64,000 nt of DNA from Pseudomonas sp. RIT-PI-S (GCF_025642975.1 NZ_JANZKJ010000001.1:372001-436000); one strand, 5' to 3'; numbered from the stretch's first letter, positions 51,802-61,762 are shown. The notes: generated by a model not told the origin, from the sequence alone. A program made the numbers and translations.

Positions 51802-52185
51802 ATCCCACAACCCTTGAGTACCCAGGTTCGCCGGCTGGCGCCAGCTCCTACAACGTTTGTAGGAGCGTGCGAAGCCCGCGAACTTACGGCGCTGGAGGTT
51901 CGCCGGCTGGCGCCAGCTCCGGCAGAGTTTTGTAGGAGCGGGCGAAGACCGCGAACCTGCGGCATTGAAGGTTCGCAGGCTAGCGCCAGCTCCTACAGAG
52001 TTTTGTAGGAGCGTGCGAAGACCGCGAACCTGCGGCGTTGAAGGTTCGCCGGCTAGCGCCAGCTCCGGCAGAGTTTTGTAGGAGCGTGCGAAGCCCGCGA
52101 ACCTGCGGCGCCTGGGGTCGCGGCCGTCGCCGGGGCGCTGGCCGCCCGGTGCCTACCGGGTAGCCGGCAACCCTCATTGTGCTGT
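51802..52185. other. Intergenic region filled by a REP array
   Basis: Nearly all of this 384-base stretch between the Nif3-like gene and the convergent tpsA gene is the repeat array described at 51825. A hairpin CCCGGTGCCTACCGGG (about 52147-52162) lies near its end and could be a terminator. No gene is supported. Confidence 0.7.
51825..52110. repeat. Four-copy tandem REP array, unit about 73 bp
   Basis: Units begin GGTTCGCCGGCT or close variants at 51825, 51897, 51970 and 52043 and contain GCGCCAGCTCC, TTTGTAGGAGCG and GCGAAG-A/C-CCGCGAAC. Each unit folds as a REP palindrome (GTAGGAGC...GCGAAC on one side, GTTCGC...GCTCC on the other). Copies are near-identical, so the array expanded recently. 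It sits between convergent genes. Confidence 0.85.
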
Positions 52186-55100
52186 CTAGCGCCGCTGCTC
52201 CACGGCGGCGCTTACCGTTTGCTGCTTGTCATGCCCTCCGGTACGAATCACCCCCAGGTTGCCATGCTCATCGGCCTTGGCCTGTTCGCTGCGGCTGGCG
52301 GTGAACTCGCTGATCACATTGCTCAGCAGGTCCGCGGGGCCCGTGGTTGCATTGATGCTCACATCGGCGCGGTAATCCCGGCCGTTGAGGTCGGCCAACT
52401 GCACTTCGCTACTGCCAAGCGCTACCTTGCCTTGCCCTGAGCGCAGCTTGGCTCCGGTCAGGCGGGTATCGCCTGCCACGTCCAGGTCGATCCCCTCACG
52501 GCCGCTGAGGGACGTGGCCTGAGCCACCTGTTCCCGCTGCTCGCGGACCACATCCAGCAATAGGGTAGGGGTCCAGTTGGCATCCAGCGCCTGTACTGGC
52601 TTACCGATCTTTTCCTTGGCCTTGCCTGCCAGCGGCCCGGTCACCGCGCTCAAGCCGTTGAGCAAGCCTTGAGGGTTGGCTTCCTTGCCTAGGCGGGCGT
52701 CGGCGTTTACCTGGGTGGAATACACCTGGTCCTGCGCGCTGCTTAAGATCAAGTCCCTGCCCACGCTGCCGCCGACCTTGTTCGCCGCCACAGTGGCGCC
52801 GTGCAGGCGTAGGTCCATGGCCGCGTTCACTTCAAGCGTTTTCAGGCGGACGTCTGCGTTTTGGTAGGTGGTGCTATCGATGTTATCGACGTTCACCTTG
52901 GCACGGGCATAAACGGCGGAGGCGTCGTCGGCCTTGTTCAGCCCACGGCTCCCATTAACGCCAGCGCCGGCAGCGATCGTCAGGTTGTCTTTCTCTTCCC
53001 GCGTGCGGGCCGCTTCGATGGCCACGCCGCCATTAGGGGCATCGATTCGCAAGGCGTCACCGGCCAGCTGCGTGCCTTCCAGGCGTACCGCCAGCGCATC
53101 ATGGGCCAGGGAACTGACGCTTAGCTCCTTGACCTTGAGGTTATCCGCGCGGCGGCTTTCCGAGTGTTCGCTCACGCGGCCGATGTCGATATGTCCGCCC
53201 AGCGCTCCGCCCACTTGTTTGGCATCGGCGGCGGGGTTACGGCTGGCACCCAGTTGCAATGCCCCGCCCAGATGCTGGCCGCTGGCTTCATGGCTATCGA
53301 CCATGGCGGTCAGGTGGGCAGTGCCCCCGGCGTTCACATCGAAGCGCTCAGTCGCCTTGGTGCCGTTGTTGATCGCGACGCCTTGCAGCAACGCGTTACC
53401 CTCGACATCTAATTGGCCTTTGCTGGTTTGGATGCTGCCACCCAAGCCTTGGGTATCAGTGATGGTGAGCGTTTTATGGGTCAAGCCGCCCATCAGCAAC
53501 GCGTTCTTGCCGCTGGGCCCCGTGCCGCCCTTGGCCAGGCCGTAGCCATCGGTGCGGGTTTCCTCGGTGTGCTGGCGGTTCTCGGCTTGCACCATCCGCA
53601 CATCGCCACCGGCCTTGATCGCTAGCGCGCCATCGCCGCTGTTCCACTGCGTGCCTTCGTACCTGCCGTCGGTGCCCAACTGCACCGCCACGCCGCCCTT
53701 GGCGTGTACGGTCATGGGCACCGCCACGTCGGTTTGCGCGAGGGTATGCACCGAGCCGCCGCTGCCGTTGAGCCGTGCGTTCACGTCATGGCCGGTGAGG
53801 GTATCCACCCGCAGGCCGCCCTCGGCGTCGACGCGGCCGAGGGTTTCTATACGTTTCTCAGCGGCGGCAAGGCCCTGATGCTCGCCAACGGTGATAGCTA
53901 GGGTGCTTTCGCTGCTGTATTTGGTGCCCCTGTCATACAGCAGCCCTTCGACCTGAGTGGTTACCTGCGTGCCGCGGACCTGGGTCACGTGCGGCTGCTC
54001 AGTACGCAGCCCCTGTTCGCGGTTGATGTGGGTCACCATGCCGTCGGCCCCCAGTGAAGGAGGCGCCAAGGCGTCTTCCACGCCTTGCTGCTGGAAGCGG
54101 GTCTGCTCCTGGCCATTGATCGCTTTCTCGATAGGCCGCAGCAGTTCTTTCCATTCGATACTGGCGCCTAGCTCGCCCTTCCAGCCGCTCTTGTGCTCCT
54201 GCTTGTCGTCCACCTCAACCAGCTCCTCGCGACGGATGTTTTCGCTGGTTTCATTGACGTTGCCCTTGGCCTCGACCAGCGCGCCCTTGTAGGCGATACG
54301 TTCGCTGACCCCAAGGTTGATGTCCCCCTCTGCCGCGAGGGTCGCTGTGGCCGCCTTGGCCTGCTCGGCTTGCACGGTGTTCCGTTCATGGCTGCCGGTG
54401 AACGCGCTGCCCACGCGGTCCATGCCGCCCGTGATCTGCAAGCCGCCGCCGCTGGTGGCGTTATCGGTATGGGTACGGGTTTCGTTCAGCCCGGAGATGA
54501 CCTCCAATTGGTCGGCAACGATGCCCAGATCGCCCTGGCTGGCCTTCACCTCGGAGGCATGAACAGCAACGGTGTCGCCAGCGGTCAGGCTGACGGCAGC
54601 GCCAGTGACTAAGGACTTCTCCAGCGCTGCGGTGGTGCGCGCTGCGGTTTCGTTCTGCCGCTGATAGCCCACCGATGCCTGCCATTGCTTGGAGCCTGCC
54701 TTGCCGTCCTCGGCCTGGCGGGTTTCGCCTGCACTCGCCACCAGCGAACCGGTGCGCTGCGCGCTCTGCTCGGCCAGGGTACGTTTTGCCGGCAGGATGT
54801 TCAGGTTGCCCTTGGCCTCTAGAACGGCCTTACCCCCCGCGGCGACCTTGGACCCTTCGATCCGTATGTCTTTGGCGCTGAGGGCGATAAGATCGCCAGC
54901 GCTGCCCAGCACAGCGCCCACTGGCTGTTCGCTGGCGTGGGAGCTGGTCTGCCTGGTGCCGAAAATGCCGCCCACCTGGGTGTTGCTGCGACGCTCTTTC
55001 ACATGGGTCACTTGCGACACGCTTTCGATGATCACCGCCTCTTTCTCGCCCACGGTCCGGGTGCCTTTCTGGCCAAAGACGTTGCTGCCGCTGATTCGCA

Positions 55101-56748
55101 CGTCGTCGGACACCAGCGTCAGCGTGCCGTCCGTATGAAGGTCGCTTCCGCGTTGGCGGGTACCGGTTTCTTCCCGGTCGCCCGTGTTGCCCCAGAAAAA
55201 ACCGCTCGTGAGATCGCCGCGGTACTCGTCATGGGTGGCGTTGCGCTCGAGCGCCTGGCTGTCGATGTTGATGCTTTGCGCGTGAACGGCCAGGTCGCCC
55301 CGGCTGGTCATGTCGCTGCCGCGGATCACTGCCTTGCCGCCGGCGGTTATGTCGATGTTCCCTGCGCTCAGCTTAGAGGGCACTGCCTTTTCCTCAGCGC
55401 TGTGTTCGTTTTTGTCACCGCGCCACAGGTGCTTACGGTGGTGGGTTTCGCGGGTGAGTGTGGTGCGTTCCACCCCGGCATCAATGGTGACCTCCTCGCC
55501 TCCTTGGAGGCGCAGTGCCTGGTCGGCGTGAATATCGGTGGCGCGCAGCCTCAGGTGCCTGCCTGCGCTCAACTCAGCGTCCCGATCCGCCGTGAGAATG
55601 TTGCCCTGTGGCCGGGTGTGGGTTTCTTTCGTCTCCCGCGCGAAGGTTTCAGTGGTGATGAACCAGGCCTTCTTGTCCCAGGCTTCGCGCCGTTGCTGCA
55701 GTTTTTCGTGGCTGGTCGCATCCAGCGTCAGGTCGCGCCCGGCGTGAGCGCGCAGAGCCCGCCCCGCCAGGCGGCCGCCACTGATATTCAGATCTCGGTT
55801 GGCGTTTAGGCTCACCTCGCCCAGAGCCGCAGCGACCCGTGCCAGGCCGTTGCCATCGCCGCGGCTGATGGCCAGGTCCCCGGCGGAGCTGACGGAGACG
55901 CCGTTTCGGCCGATCGCCTCGGGGCCTGCCAGGCGAATCCCGGCCCCTTCGCGGGTGCTCACCATGCGGATGCGCCCGGCGCGCATGGCGCCGAGCACGT
56001 TCAGGTCGATACCAGCGGCCTGGCCAGGCGCCTGGCGGGTTTCCATCAGCTCCAGGCTGTCGGCATTCACCCGGTTGCGCCCGGCGATGGCAGTGAGCTG
56101 GGGGCCGGCTTGCACATTGCCCTGGCTGTCGATACGAGGGGCGATCAAATCCACCGCGGCGGCTGTGGTCAGCCCCTGGCCGCTGATGCGCAGGTCCCCA
56201 GGGGCTTCAAAAGTGTTGAGGCCCGTTAGCCGGCCGTCCTGGATTTCCGGCGTGCCTACCAGAAAGACCGCTCGCGGTGTGTTGACGAAGCCTACGCCCT
56301 GGATATGGATGCCGTTCGGGTTCGCCAGCACGTAATCGGCTGCCTGGCCGAAGATTTCCTGGGTGCCGCGAATGTTCGACGGCAGTTGGCCCACTACCTC
56401 GTTGAGGATGCTGGTGGCTGCCTGGCCATTGAGTTGCGGGTTGGCTCCCAACTGCCCGGCCAGCTGAGAGGCCCCCGGGGCCAGGGCATTGTTCAGTACC
56501 AGCCCTTGCACTGGCACGTTGTAGTCGCTGAAGTGGTTGTGTGACAGCCCGCTGGCGTTGGGCGCGACGATGGCGATCACCGGCACGCCCTGTTGCTCGC
56601 CCACCAACGCGGTGCCCCCGGGGCCGGCGATGGGAGCGATGCCGTTGCCGAGCGCCAGCATGGGTTGGATCAACAGGGCCGCGGCGATGGACCAGCGTAG
56701 CGGGTCAGGCTGCAGGTAGAACGACGGAGAACCTTTGCTTTTTTTCAT
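52186..56748 (-). CDS. Filamentous-haemagglutinin-like two-partner secreted protein (TpsA)
   Basis: A 1520-residue exported protein. An extended signal sequence (LRWSIAAALLIQPMLALG) is followed by the TPS secretion domain (about 35-260) with LSHNHFSDYNVPVQGLVLNN and NPNGI at 143-147. A long beta-helical repeat region follows with many DIxxxGxxxxLxA-type repeats. The C-terminus is a short repeat-like end (DLLSNVISEFTASRSEQ...) with no VENN/pre-toxin motif and no recognisable CDI toxin. It is thus an adhesin-type FhaB rather than a CdiA, or a shortened one. Directly downstream of its transporter gene, both read leftward, 21 bases apart. Confidence 0.88.
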   Translation of the reverse strand: MKKSKGSPSFYLQPDPLRWSIAAALLIQPMLALGNGIAPIAGPGGTALVGEQQGVPVIAIVAPNASGLSHNHFSDYNVPVQGLVLNNALAPGASQLAGQLGANPQLNGQAATSILNEVVGQLPSNIRGTQEIFGQAADYVLANPNGIHIQGVGFVNTPRAVFLVGTPEIQDGRLTGLNTFEAPGDLRISGQGLTTAAAVDLIAPRIDSQGNVQAGPQLTAIAGRNRVNADSLELMETRQAPGQAAGIDLNVLGAMRAGRIRMVSTREGAGIRLAGPEAIGRNGVSVSSAGDLAISRGDGNGLARVAAALGEVSLNANRDLNISGGRLAGRALRAHAGRDLTLDATSHEKLQQRREAWDKKAWFITTETFARETKETHTRPQGNILTADRDAELSAGRHLRLRATDIHADQALRLQGGEEVTIDAGVERTTLTRETHHRKHLWRGDKNEHSAEEKAVPSKLSAGNIDITAGGKAVIRGSDMTSRGDLAVHAQSINIDSQALERNATHDEYRGDLTSGFFWGNTGDREETGTRQRGSDLHTDGTLTLVSDDVRISGSNVFGQKGTRTVGEKEAVIIESVSQVTHVKERRSNTQVGGIFGTRQTSSHASEQPVGAVLGSAGDLIALSAKDIRIEGSKVAAGGKAVLEAKGNLNILPAKRTLAEQSAQRTGSLVASAGETRQAEDGKAGSKQWQASVGYQRQNETAARTTAALEKSLVTGAAVSLTAGDTVAVHASEVKASQGDLGIVADQLEVISGLNETRTHTDNATSGGGLQITGGMDRVGSAFTGSHERNTVQAEQAKAATATLAAEGDINLGVSERIAYKGALVEAKGNVNETSENIRREELVEVDDKQEHKSGWKGELGASIEWKELLRPIEKAINGQEQTRFQQQGVEDALAPPSLGADGMVTHINREQGLRTEQPHVTQVRGTQVTTQVEGLLYDRGTKYSSESTLAITVGEHQGLAAAEKRIETLGRVDAEGGLRVDTLTGHDVNARLNGSGGSVHTLAQTDVAVPMTVHAKGGVAVQLGTDGRYEGTQWNSGDGALAIKAGGDVRMVQAENRQHTEETRTDGYGLAKGGTGPSGKNALLMGGLTHKTLTITDTQGLGGSIQTSKGQLDVEGNALLQGVAINNGTKATERFDVNAGGTAHLTAMVDSHEASGQHLGGALQLGASRNPAADAKQVGGALGGHIDIGRVSEHSESRRADNLKVKELSVSSLAHDALAVRLEGTQLAGDALRIDAPNGGVAIEAARTREEKDNLTIAAGAGVNGSRGLNKADDASAVYARAKVNVDNIDSTTYQNADVRLKTLEVNAAMDLRLHGATVAANKVGGSVGRDLILSSAQDQVYSTQVNADARLGKEANPQGLLNGLSAVTGPLAGKAKEKIGKPVQALDANWTPTLLLDVVREQREQVAQATSLSGREGIDLDVAGDTRLTGAKLRSGQGKVALGSSEVQLADLNGRDYRADVSINATTGPADLLSNVISEFTASRSEQAKADEHGNLGVIRTGGHDKQQTVSAAVEQRR

Positions 56749-56769
56749 TGGGGTTTCTCGGGTTGGGGA

Positions 56770-58470
56770 TCAGAAGCGCAGCTGTAGCGCCAAGCGCCAA
56801 AAGCCGGGCTCGCGCGGGGCATTGCGGCGGTAGAGGCTGCGTTGGTACTCGGCGGCGAGGCTGCCAGAGGGGTGGTCCAGGCTCATGCCGAAGCTGGCGC
56901 CAAGCAGGTGGTCGCCGCGCGCTTGGCCCTGGCCTTCGAGCCAACCGGCATCCAGGCCCAGGCTGGGGTTAAGGCGCAGCCCCTGGGGAAGTGCGAGGGG
57001 CAGGGAAAGGGTGTTGCGCCAGGCCAGGCCGCTATCGCCCTGGGCTGCGCGCCGCTCGAAGCCGCGCACGATACTGCCGCTCGCCAGGGGCAAGCTTTCG
57101 AGCTGAGGCATCCGCTGGGCGCTGTACTGGCCTTGCCAGATGCTGGCCAGTGTCCAGTTCAGCCCGGCCCAGCTAAGGCTGGCGGTACGTGACACGTTGG
57201 CGCGCCACTTGCCATAGCGGGCACTTTGCGCGCCCGGCTGCTTCACTTTCAGGCCGTCGTTGCCGCTCCAACCGCCCAGGCCACGGCTGTAACCCAGGTA
57301 AACCACCCAGGTCGCTTCGCCCAGCCATAGGGCATTGAGGCCAGCTTCCAGGCTGTGGTAGCGGGGGCTTTGCACGGGCAAGCGTTGGCCTGAGAGGCGT
57401 CCTTCGGCGCGTTTATCGTCAAGGCGCAGCGTTGCGCTCAACAGGCTGTTCTGATCACGCCATAGGGCGCGCTCCACCGAGTAGCTCAGCAGGGTCGTGG
57501 ACCCGCTGAGTGCAAGCGACCCTCGCAGGCCCTCGGCTACGGAGCGGTGACGGAAGTGGTTGGCCCCGAGCGAAACGCTCCACGGCCCCCAGGGCAGGCT
57601 GTAATAGCCGCCGACCGTCTCGCTGCCGGCAGCGTCGCCCACGCGGCTATGAACCCCGTAGAGGCTGAAAAAATCGTTGTGCTCCAGAGGGCTATCCAGC
57701 GCCAGGCTGAAGTGGCTGCGATGGCGGCCGGTGCTTGCGCTGCCGCCGTTGTCCAGGCCGCCGCTGGCCTGCCAGCGAGGCAAGCGGCTCAAGCTGCGCA
57801 GCACGATCCGCGAGCCCCCGCGCCACTGGCCCGGTTCGATATCCGCGGTGAGGTCGATCGAGCGCAGGCGGTTGAGTTGGTCCAGCCCTTGCTCCAGCGC
57901 GCGCAATTGCAGGGGCTCGCCGAGCATGTCGGGAAAGGCGGCGCCCAGGCTTATCGGCAGGTCCTGGTCCGCCAGCTCCACCGCTTCCACAAAGCCTTCT
58001 TCAATCGCCAGCTCCAGTGCCTGGCCGTCCGCGGGCGGGGCCAGCAGCAGCGGGCGGCTCGCCACGTAGCCGGCAGCGGTATACAGGCTGGTGATCGTCG
58101 CCAGGATCTGGTTGATTCGGCCGGGGCCCAGGCAGGGCGCAAGCAAGGGGGCGATGGCTGTGCGGATCGCTGCGTCGTCGATCAGTTGGTTACCGCTCAG
58201 GCTTACCCCGCTGAGGTACCAGCAGGGCGCCTCCGGAGCTTCTGCGCCATCGGCTGTGCGGATTGCCGGCACCCTGGCCGGCGCAGGCTCCCGGCGCAAC
58301 TGCCGCTGCCGCTGATCTTGTTCGATGGCCTCACGACGCTGTTGCGCTTCGTGCAGGAACAGGCTGGGTTCCTGAGCTGGCGTTTGCAGCGACGCATTAC
58401 CAGAGGCAGACGCTGCATGCAGGGTGCAGGCGACCGCGACAATCAAATGAATATTTTTTACGCCGAACAT
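56770..58470 (-). CDS. TpsB outer-membrane transporter (FhaC/ShlB family)
   Basis: A 566-residue outer-membrane beta-barrel protein with a signal peptide (IHLIVAVACTLHAASASG), a plug helix region (EAQQRREAIEQDQRQRQLRRE), POTRA domains (about 80-235; WYLSGVSLSGNQLIDDAAIRTAIAPLL) and a C-terminal barrel ending in the RLALQLRF signature with terminal Phe. It secretes the TpsA protein encoded next. The start has only a weak ribosome site; a short AT-rich stretch at 58471-58500 lies upstream and may hold its promoter. Confidence 0.9.
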   Translation of the reverse strand: MFGVKNIHLIVAVACTLHAASASGNASLQTPAQEPSLFLHEAQQRREAIEQDQRQRQLRREPAPARVPAIRTADGAEAPEAPCWYLSGVSLSGNQLIDDAAIRTAIAPLLAPCLGPGRINQILATITSLYTAAGYVASRPLLLAPPADGQALELAIEEGFVEAVELADQDLPISLGAAFPDMLGEPLQLRALEQGLDQLNRLRSIDLTADIEPGQWRGGSRIVLRSLSRLPRWQASGGLDNGGSASTGRHRSHFSLALDSPLEHNDFFSLYGVHSRVGDAAGSETVGGYYSLPWGPWSVSLGANHFRHRSVAEGLRGSLALSGSTTLLSYSVERALWRDQNSLLSATLRLDDKRAEGRLSGQRLPVQSPRYHSLEAGLNALWLGEATWVVYLGYSRGLGGWSGNDGLKVKQPGAQSARYGKWRANVSRTASLSWAGLNWTLASIWQGQYSAQRMPQLESLPLASGSIVRGFERRAAQGDSGLAWRNTLSLPLALPQGLRLNPSLGLDAGWLEGQGQARGDHLLGASFGMSLDHPSGSLAAEYQRSLYRRNAPREPGFWRLALQLRF

Positions 58471-58613
58471 TAGGTAATAGCCATTCTTTTGAATGGCTTA
58501 ACATTACCTTCAGGTGTCTCGACGAGGCGTTAAGGCATTTCCCACAGGCAGGCAGGAAATGTTTGAGAGGCGGGCATGAAATATCTGAGGATGAGCGGTG
58601 CCAACCCTGGCCC

Positions 58614-59171
58614 TCAGGGGCGAATTTCGATCAAGGTACCGTCCTTGACCAGGCTCCAGACCTCCTGCATGTCCACGTTAGTGAGGGCGATGCAGCCGTC
58701 GGTCCAATCCAGCGACTGGAAATACCACTCCGGGTAGTCCTCGCTGGCAGGGGTGCCGTGGATCATGATCATGCTTCCCGGGTCTACCCCCGCCTCGCGG
58801 GCCTTGGCGGCATCCCGGATATTGGGATAGGACAGGTGCAGGGCCAGGTTGTAGCGATCGCTGACCTTGCGCCAGTCGACCCAGTACAGCCCTTCAGGGG
58901 TGCGCTTGTCGCCTTCGCGTTCTTTCGGCCCGCGCGGCTGCTTGCCCAGGGATACGCGATAGGTTTTGACAGCAACCCCATGGCTCAGCAACTGCAGCTG
59001 CCGGGCGGACTTGATCACCAGCAGCTTGTCTACCGTTGCGTTCGGTGCCAGGGGGGCCAGGGCAGGCGACGCCGCGGGGGCATTCAATGGGCGGGTAATG
59101 ATGGTCTGGGTAAAGGTGGCATTGGCCACGCTCGCGAACGACAGGCACACAATCGCAAACAGCACACGCAT
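58614..59171 (-). CDS. L,D-transpeptidase (YkuD family)
   Basis: A 185-residue periplasmic enzyme with a signal peptide (MRVLFAIVCLSFASVANA). The catalytic block is H138-G ... DWTDGCIALTN with C160 as nucleophile. It forms or edits L,D-crosslinks or lipoprotein links on peptidoglycan. VDKLLVIKSARQLQLLSHGVAVKTYRVSLGKQPRGPKEREGDKRTPEGLY is the standard YkuD front. It is convergent with no neighbour, and the gap to tpsB is about 140 bases. Confidence 0.92.
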   Translation of the reverse strand: MRVLFAIVCLSFASVANATFTQTIITRPLNAPAASPALAPLAPNATVDKLLVIKSARQLQLLSHGVAVKTYRVSLGKQPRGPKEREGDKRTPEGLYWVDWRKVSDRYNLALHLSYPNIRDAAKAREAGVDPGSMIMIHGTPASEDYPEWYFQSLDWTDGCIALTNVDMQEVWSLVKDGTLIEIRP

Positions 59172-59198
59172 GGACAGATGAAACCCCGGGGTCGCCAG

Positions 59199-59762
59199 CT
59201 AGGTGGATAGGCCTTTCGGCGGCTGCATGCGCAGCGGCGGCAAGGCCTCGTTGCGAACCGGGAAAATACCTTCCCGGCGGTCGCTGAAAAAGCATTCTAA
59301 AGTACGCGCGACCGTGCGGAAAGCCAGCTCCGACCAAGGAATCTCGCTTTCATGGAACAGCCGGGTTTCCAGGCTCTCGGCGCCGGCGGCGAAGTCGATG
59401 TCTGCCAACTGGCCCATAAAAAACACATGGACCTGGTTGATGTGCGGCAGGTCGAACAAGGTATAGAGCTTCAGGTTGCCCAGGCGGGCGCAGGCTTCCT
59501 CTTCGGTCTCCCGCGCCGCTGCCTGTTCCATGGTCTCGCCGTTCTCCATGAAACCTGCCGGGAGTGTCCAGAAACCGCTACGCGGCTCGATCGCGCGCCG
59601 GCATAGCAACACCTGCTCGCCCCACACTGGCACGGTGCCGGCAACGATATTGGGGTTCTGGTAATGGACCTGTGAACACGCCCCGCAAACATAGCGCAAG
59701 CGGGTGTCACCTTCGGGGATGACCTGGGAAACGGCATGGCCGCACTGGTTGCAGAATTTCAT
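59199..59762 (-). CDS. Zinc-ribbon NUDIX hydrolase (NudC-like)
   Basis: A 187-residue NUDIX protein with an N-terminal zinc ribbon (C4, C7, C26, C29; MKFCNQCGHAV...RYVCGACS). The NUDIX box starts at G70 (GFMENGETMEQAAARETEEEACA; the last G is replaced by C-A, as seen in some members). Probable nucleoside-diphosphate-linked substrate. ATG 59762 is preferred to the extension to 59900, which overlaps the divergent next gene. Confidence 0.88.
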   Translation of the reverse strand: MKFCNQCGHAVSQVIPEGDTRLRYVCGACSQVHYQNPNIVAGTVPVWGEQVLLCRRAIEPRSGFWTLPAGFMENGETMEQAAARETEEEACARLGNLKLYTLFDLPHINQVHVFFMGQLADIDFAAGAESLETRLFHESEIPWSELAFRTVARTLECFFSDRREGIFPVRNEALPPLRMQPPKGLST

Positions 59763-59898
59763 GATTGCCTCGCAGTTATCGGGCCATCTTGGCGGGCCTT
59801 GGCTGGCTCGGCAACCTCGCAACCCGCACATTTTTTGGGGTTGGGCAATACGCGGCTTTGTTGCATGATGGAGGCCGGGCCAAGCAGCGAGGAAGATC

Positions 59899-60498
59899 AT
59901 GCTCGAGGAGTTGTTGCGCCGTATCGGCAGTCATGTTCCGCGTACCCTGGAAACCGACAAGCGGTTCCCCGAGGCGGCGGTACTGATGCCCATCACGCGC
60001 GGCGAGTCGCCGGAGATCATCCTCACCCTGCGCGCGAAGGGGCTCTCGACCCACGGTGGCGAAGTGGCTTTCCCCGGGGGCCGGCGAGATCCGGAAGACC
60101 CGGACCTGACCTTCACCGCCCTGCGTGAAGCCGAAGAAGAAATCGGCCTGCCGCCTGGGCTGGTCGAGGTGGTCGGCCCGTTGAGCCCGTTGATTTCCGT
60201 GCATGGCCTGAAGGTTACGCCGATCGTCGGGCTGATACCGGATTTCGTTGAATACCGCCCCAACGATGCCGAGATCGCCGCCGTGTTTTCCGTACCGTTG
60301 GAGTTCTTCCGCGAAGATCCCCGTGAGCATACCCACCGTATCGATTACCGGGGCCGGAGCTGCTATGTGCCGTGCTACCGCTATGAAAATTTCAAGATAT
60401 GGGGGCTGACGGCGGTCATGATCGTCGAGTTGGTGAACCTGCTTTACGATGCAGGCATCAATATGGACCGGCCCACCGGGCCATTTAGCTCGCCCTGA
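59899..60498 (+). CDS. NUDIX CoA pyrophosphatase (NudL-like)
   Basis: A 199-residue NUDIX hydrolase with the UPF0035 signature ([21 protein letters not shown], near 41-61) and the box [24 protein letters not shown]. This combination is specific to CoA pyrophosphatases that cleave CoA to 4'-phosphopantetheine and 3',5'-ADP. It starts 18 bases upstream of the carbonic anhydrase gene's ribosome site and is probably the first gene of that operon. It is divergent from the other NUDIX gene with about 136 bases between starts. Confidence 0.92.
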   Translation: MLEELLRRIGSHVPRTLETDKRFPEAAVLMPITRGESPEIILTLRAKGLSTHGGEVAFPGGRRDPEDPDLTFTALREAEEEIGLPPGLVEVVGPLSPLISVHGLKVTPIVGLIPDFVEYRPNDAEIAAVFSVPLEFFREDPREHTHRIDYRGRSCYVPCYRYENFKIWGLTAVMIVELVNLLYDAGINMDRPTGPFSSP

Positions 60499-60515
60499 CC
60501 TGCAAGGAGTGCCCA

Positions 60516-61040
60516 TTGAAATACCGTCTCGGCCAAGCCTGCGTAGAGGCGCACCCGGAGAGTTGGATCGCCCCTGGTGCCGCCGTCATCGGCAAGGTCC
60601 GCCTGCGCGCCGGTGCCAGTGTGTGGTTTGGCGCCGTGCTGCGTGGTGACAACGAACTGATCGACATCGGTGAAAACAGCAACGTCCAGGACGGCACCGT
60701 GATGCATACGGACGAAGGCATTCCCCTGAACATCGGCACCGGGGTCACCATCGGCCACAACGCCATGCTGCACGGCTGCACCGTGGGCGACTACAGCCTC
60801 ATCGGCATCAATGCCGTGGTGCTCAATGGCGCGGTAATCGGAAAGCATTGCCTCATCGGTGCCAACACGCTCATCCCCGAAGGCAAGGTCATTCCAGACG
60901 GCTCCCTGGTAATGGGCTCGCCCGGCAAGGTGGTGCGCGAACTCACTGGCGAGCAGAAGGCGCGGCTCGAGGCCAGCGCGGCGCACTATGTCGAGAATGC
61001 CGCGCGTTATGCCCGCGATCTGGCGGAACAGGCCCCGTGA
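60516..61040 (+). CDS. Gamma-carbonic-anhydrase-like hexapeptide protein
   Basis: A 174-residue left-handed beta-helix protein (many hexapeptide turns, [17 protein letters not shown]), with likely metal ligands in VMHTDEG and [10 protein letters not shown]. Members include carbonic-anhydrase-like CaiE/YrdA proteins; catalytic activity is often unproven. It begins with TTG after CAAGGAG. It shares an operon with the upstream CoA pyrophosphatase and overlaps the next gene by four bases. Confidence 0.9.
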   Translation: MKYRLGQACVEAHPESWIAPGAAVIGKVRLRAGASVWFGAVLRGDNELIDIGENSNVQDGTVMHTDEGIPLNIGTGVTIGHNAMLHGCTVGDYSLIGINAVVLNGAVIGKHCLIGANTLIPEGKVIPDGSLVMGSPGKVVRELTGEQKARLEASAAHYVENAARYARDLAEQAP

Positions 61041-61231
61041 AGGTGGACGCTGAACGCCCGGTGCGCTCGCCCTGCGTTAATGTGTGCGCGCTGGACGACA
61101 ACGACCTGTGCATCGGTTGTCAGCGCACCGCCGAGGAAATCACCCGCTGGGGCCGCATGAGCAACGACGAGCGCCGCCGGGTGATTGCCCTGGCGGTGGA
61201 GCGGGCGAGGGCACAAGGCGTGATGCTCTGA
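61037..61231 (+). CDS. DUF1289-family cysteine-rich small protein
   Basis: A 64-residue protein with the DUF1289 core [47 protein letters not shown]. Four cysteines probably bind metal. It starts with GTG and overlaps the preceding stop (GTGA). Function unknown; often found next to or fused with redox or tRNA-modification genes. Confidence 0.85.
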   Translation: MKVDAERPVRSPCVNVCALDDNDLCIGCQRTAEEITRWGRMSNDERRRVIALAVERARAQGVML

Positions 61232-61291
61232 TAGGCTTCGCGGTTTCCCCGCGCCATCGTCGGTGGAGCTAACCCGCGCAAGGCCTGTGAC

Positions 61292-61762
61292 ATGCCGTAT
61301 CTGCTTCTGTATATCGCCAGCGTTGTGCTGATCAACTACGCGTTCGCCGCGGCGCCAGGGCTGGACGTGCTCTGGTCTGCCTGGGGCGGGCTGGTGTTCA
61401 TCCTGCGTGACATGGTGCAAACCCGCTTCGGCCATGGCGCGCTGCTGGCGATGCTCGTGGCCCTGGTGCTGTCCTATGCCACCTCGGACCCTACCATCGC
61501 CCTGGCGAGCGCCGTTGCCTTTGGCGTGTCCGAATGCATCGACTGGATCGTGTTCAGCATCACCCGTCGCCCCTTGCATGATCGGCTGTGGCTCAGTTCC
61601 GCCTTGAGCATACCGGTCGATACGCTGCTGTTCTTCGGCATGATCGATGCCATGACCGTTGCGGTGGTCGGCACCTCGCTGCTGTCCAAGTTCGCCGGTG
61701 TTTCCGTGGTGTGGCTGCTGCTGGCCTGGCGGCGAAAGGGCGCCGCCAGCCAGGACGCTTGA
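61292..61762 (+). CDS. VUT-family membrane protein (YhhQ/preQ0-transporter-like)
   Basis: A 156-residue inner-membrane protein with about five to six hydrophobic segments (LLLYIASVVLINYAFA, WGGLVFILRDMVQ, LLAMLVALVLSYA, DTLLFFGMIDA and others). FILRDMVQTRFG and AFGVSECIDWIVF match the VUT (vitamin uptake transporter/YhhQ) family, whose best-known member moves preQ0/preQ1 for queuosine. It is smaller than typical YhhQ. Substrate inferred by family only. Confidence 0.75.
   Translation: MPYLLLYIASVVLINYAFAAAPGLDVLWSAWGGLVFILRDMVQTRFGHGALLAMLVALVLSYATSDPTIALASAVAFGVSECIDWIVFSITRRPLHDRLWLSSALSIPVDTLLFFGMIDAMTVAVVGTSLLSKFAGVSVVWLLLAWRRKGAASQDA

Noticed and set aside
51825..52110. CRISPR-like array
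   Set aside because: The whole unit is repeated including the spacers; these are REP palindromes in tandem.
52186..52600. CdiA-CT toxin and CdiI immunity pair at the tpsA end
   Set aside because: No VENN-like motif, no change to an unrelated C-terminal domain and no small gene follows.
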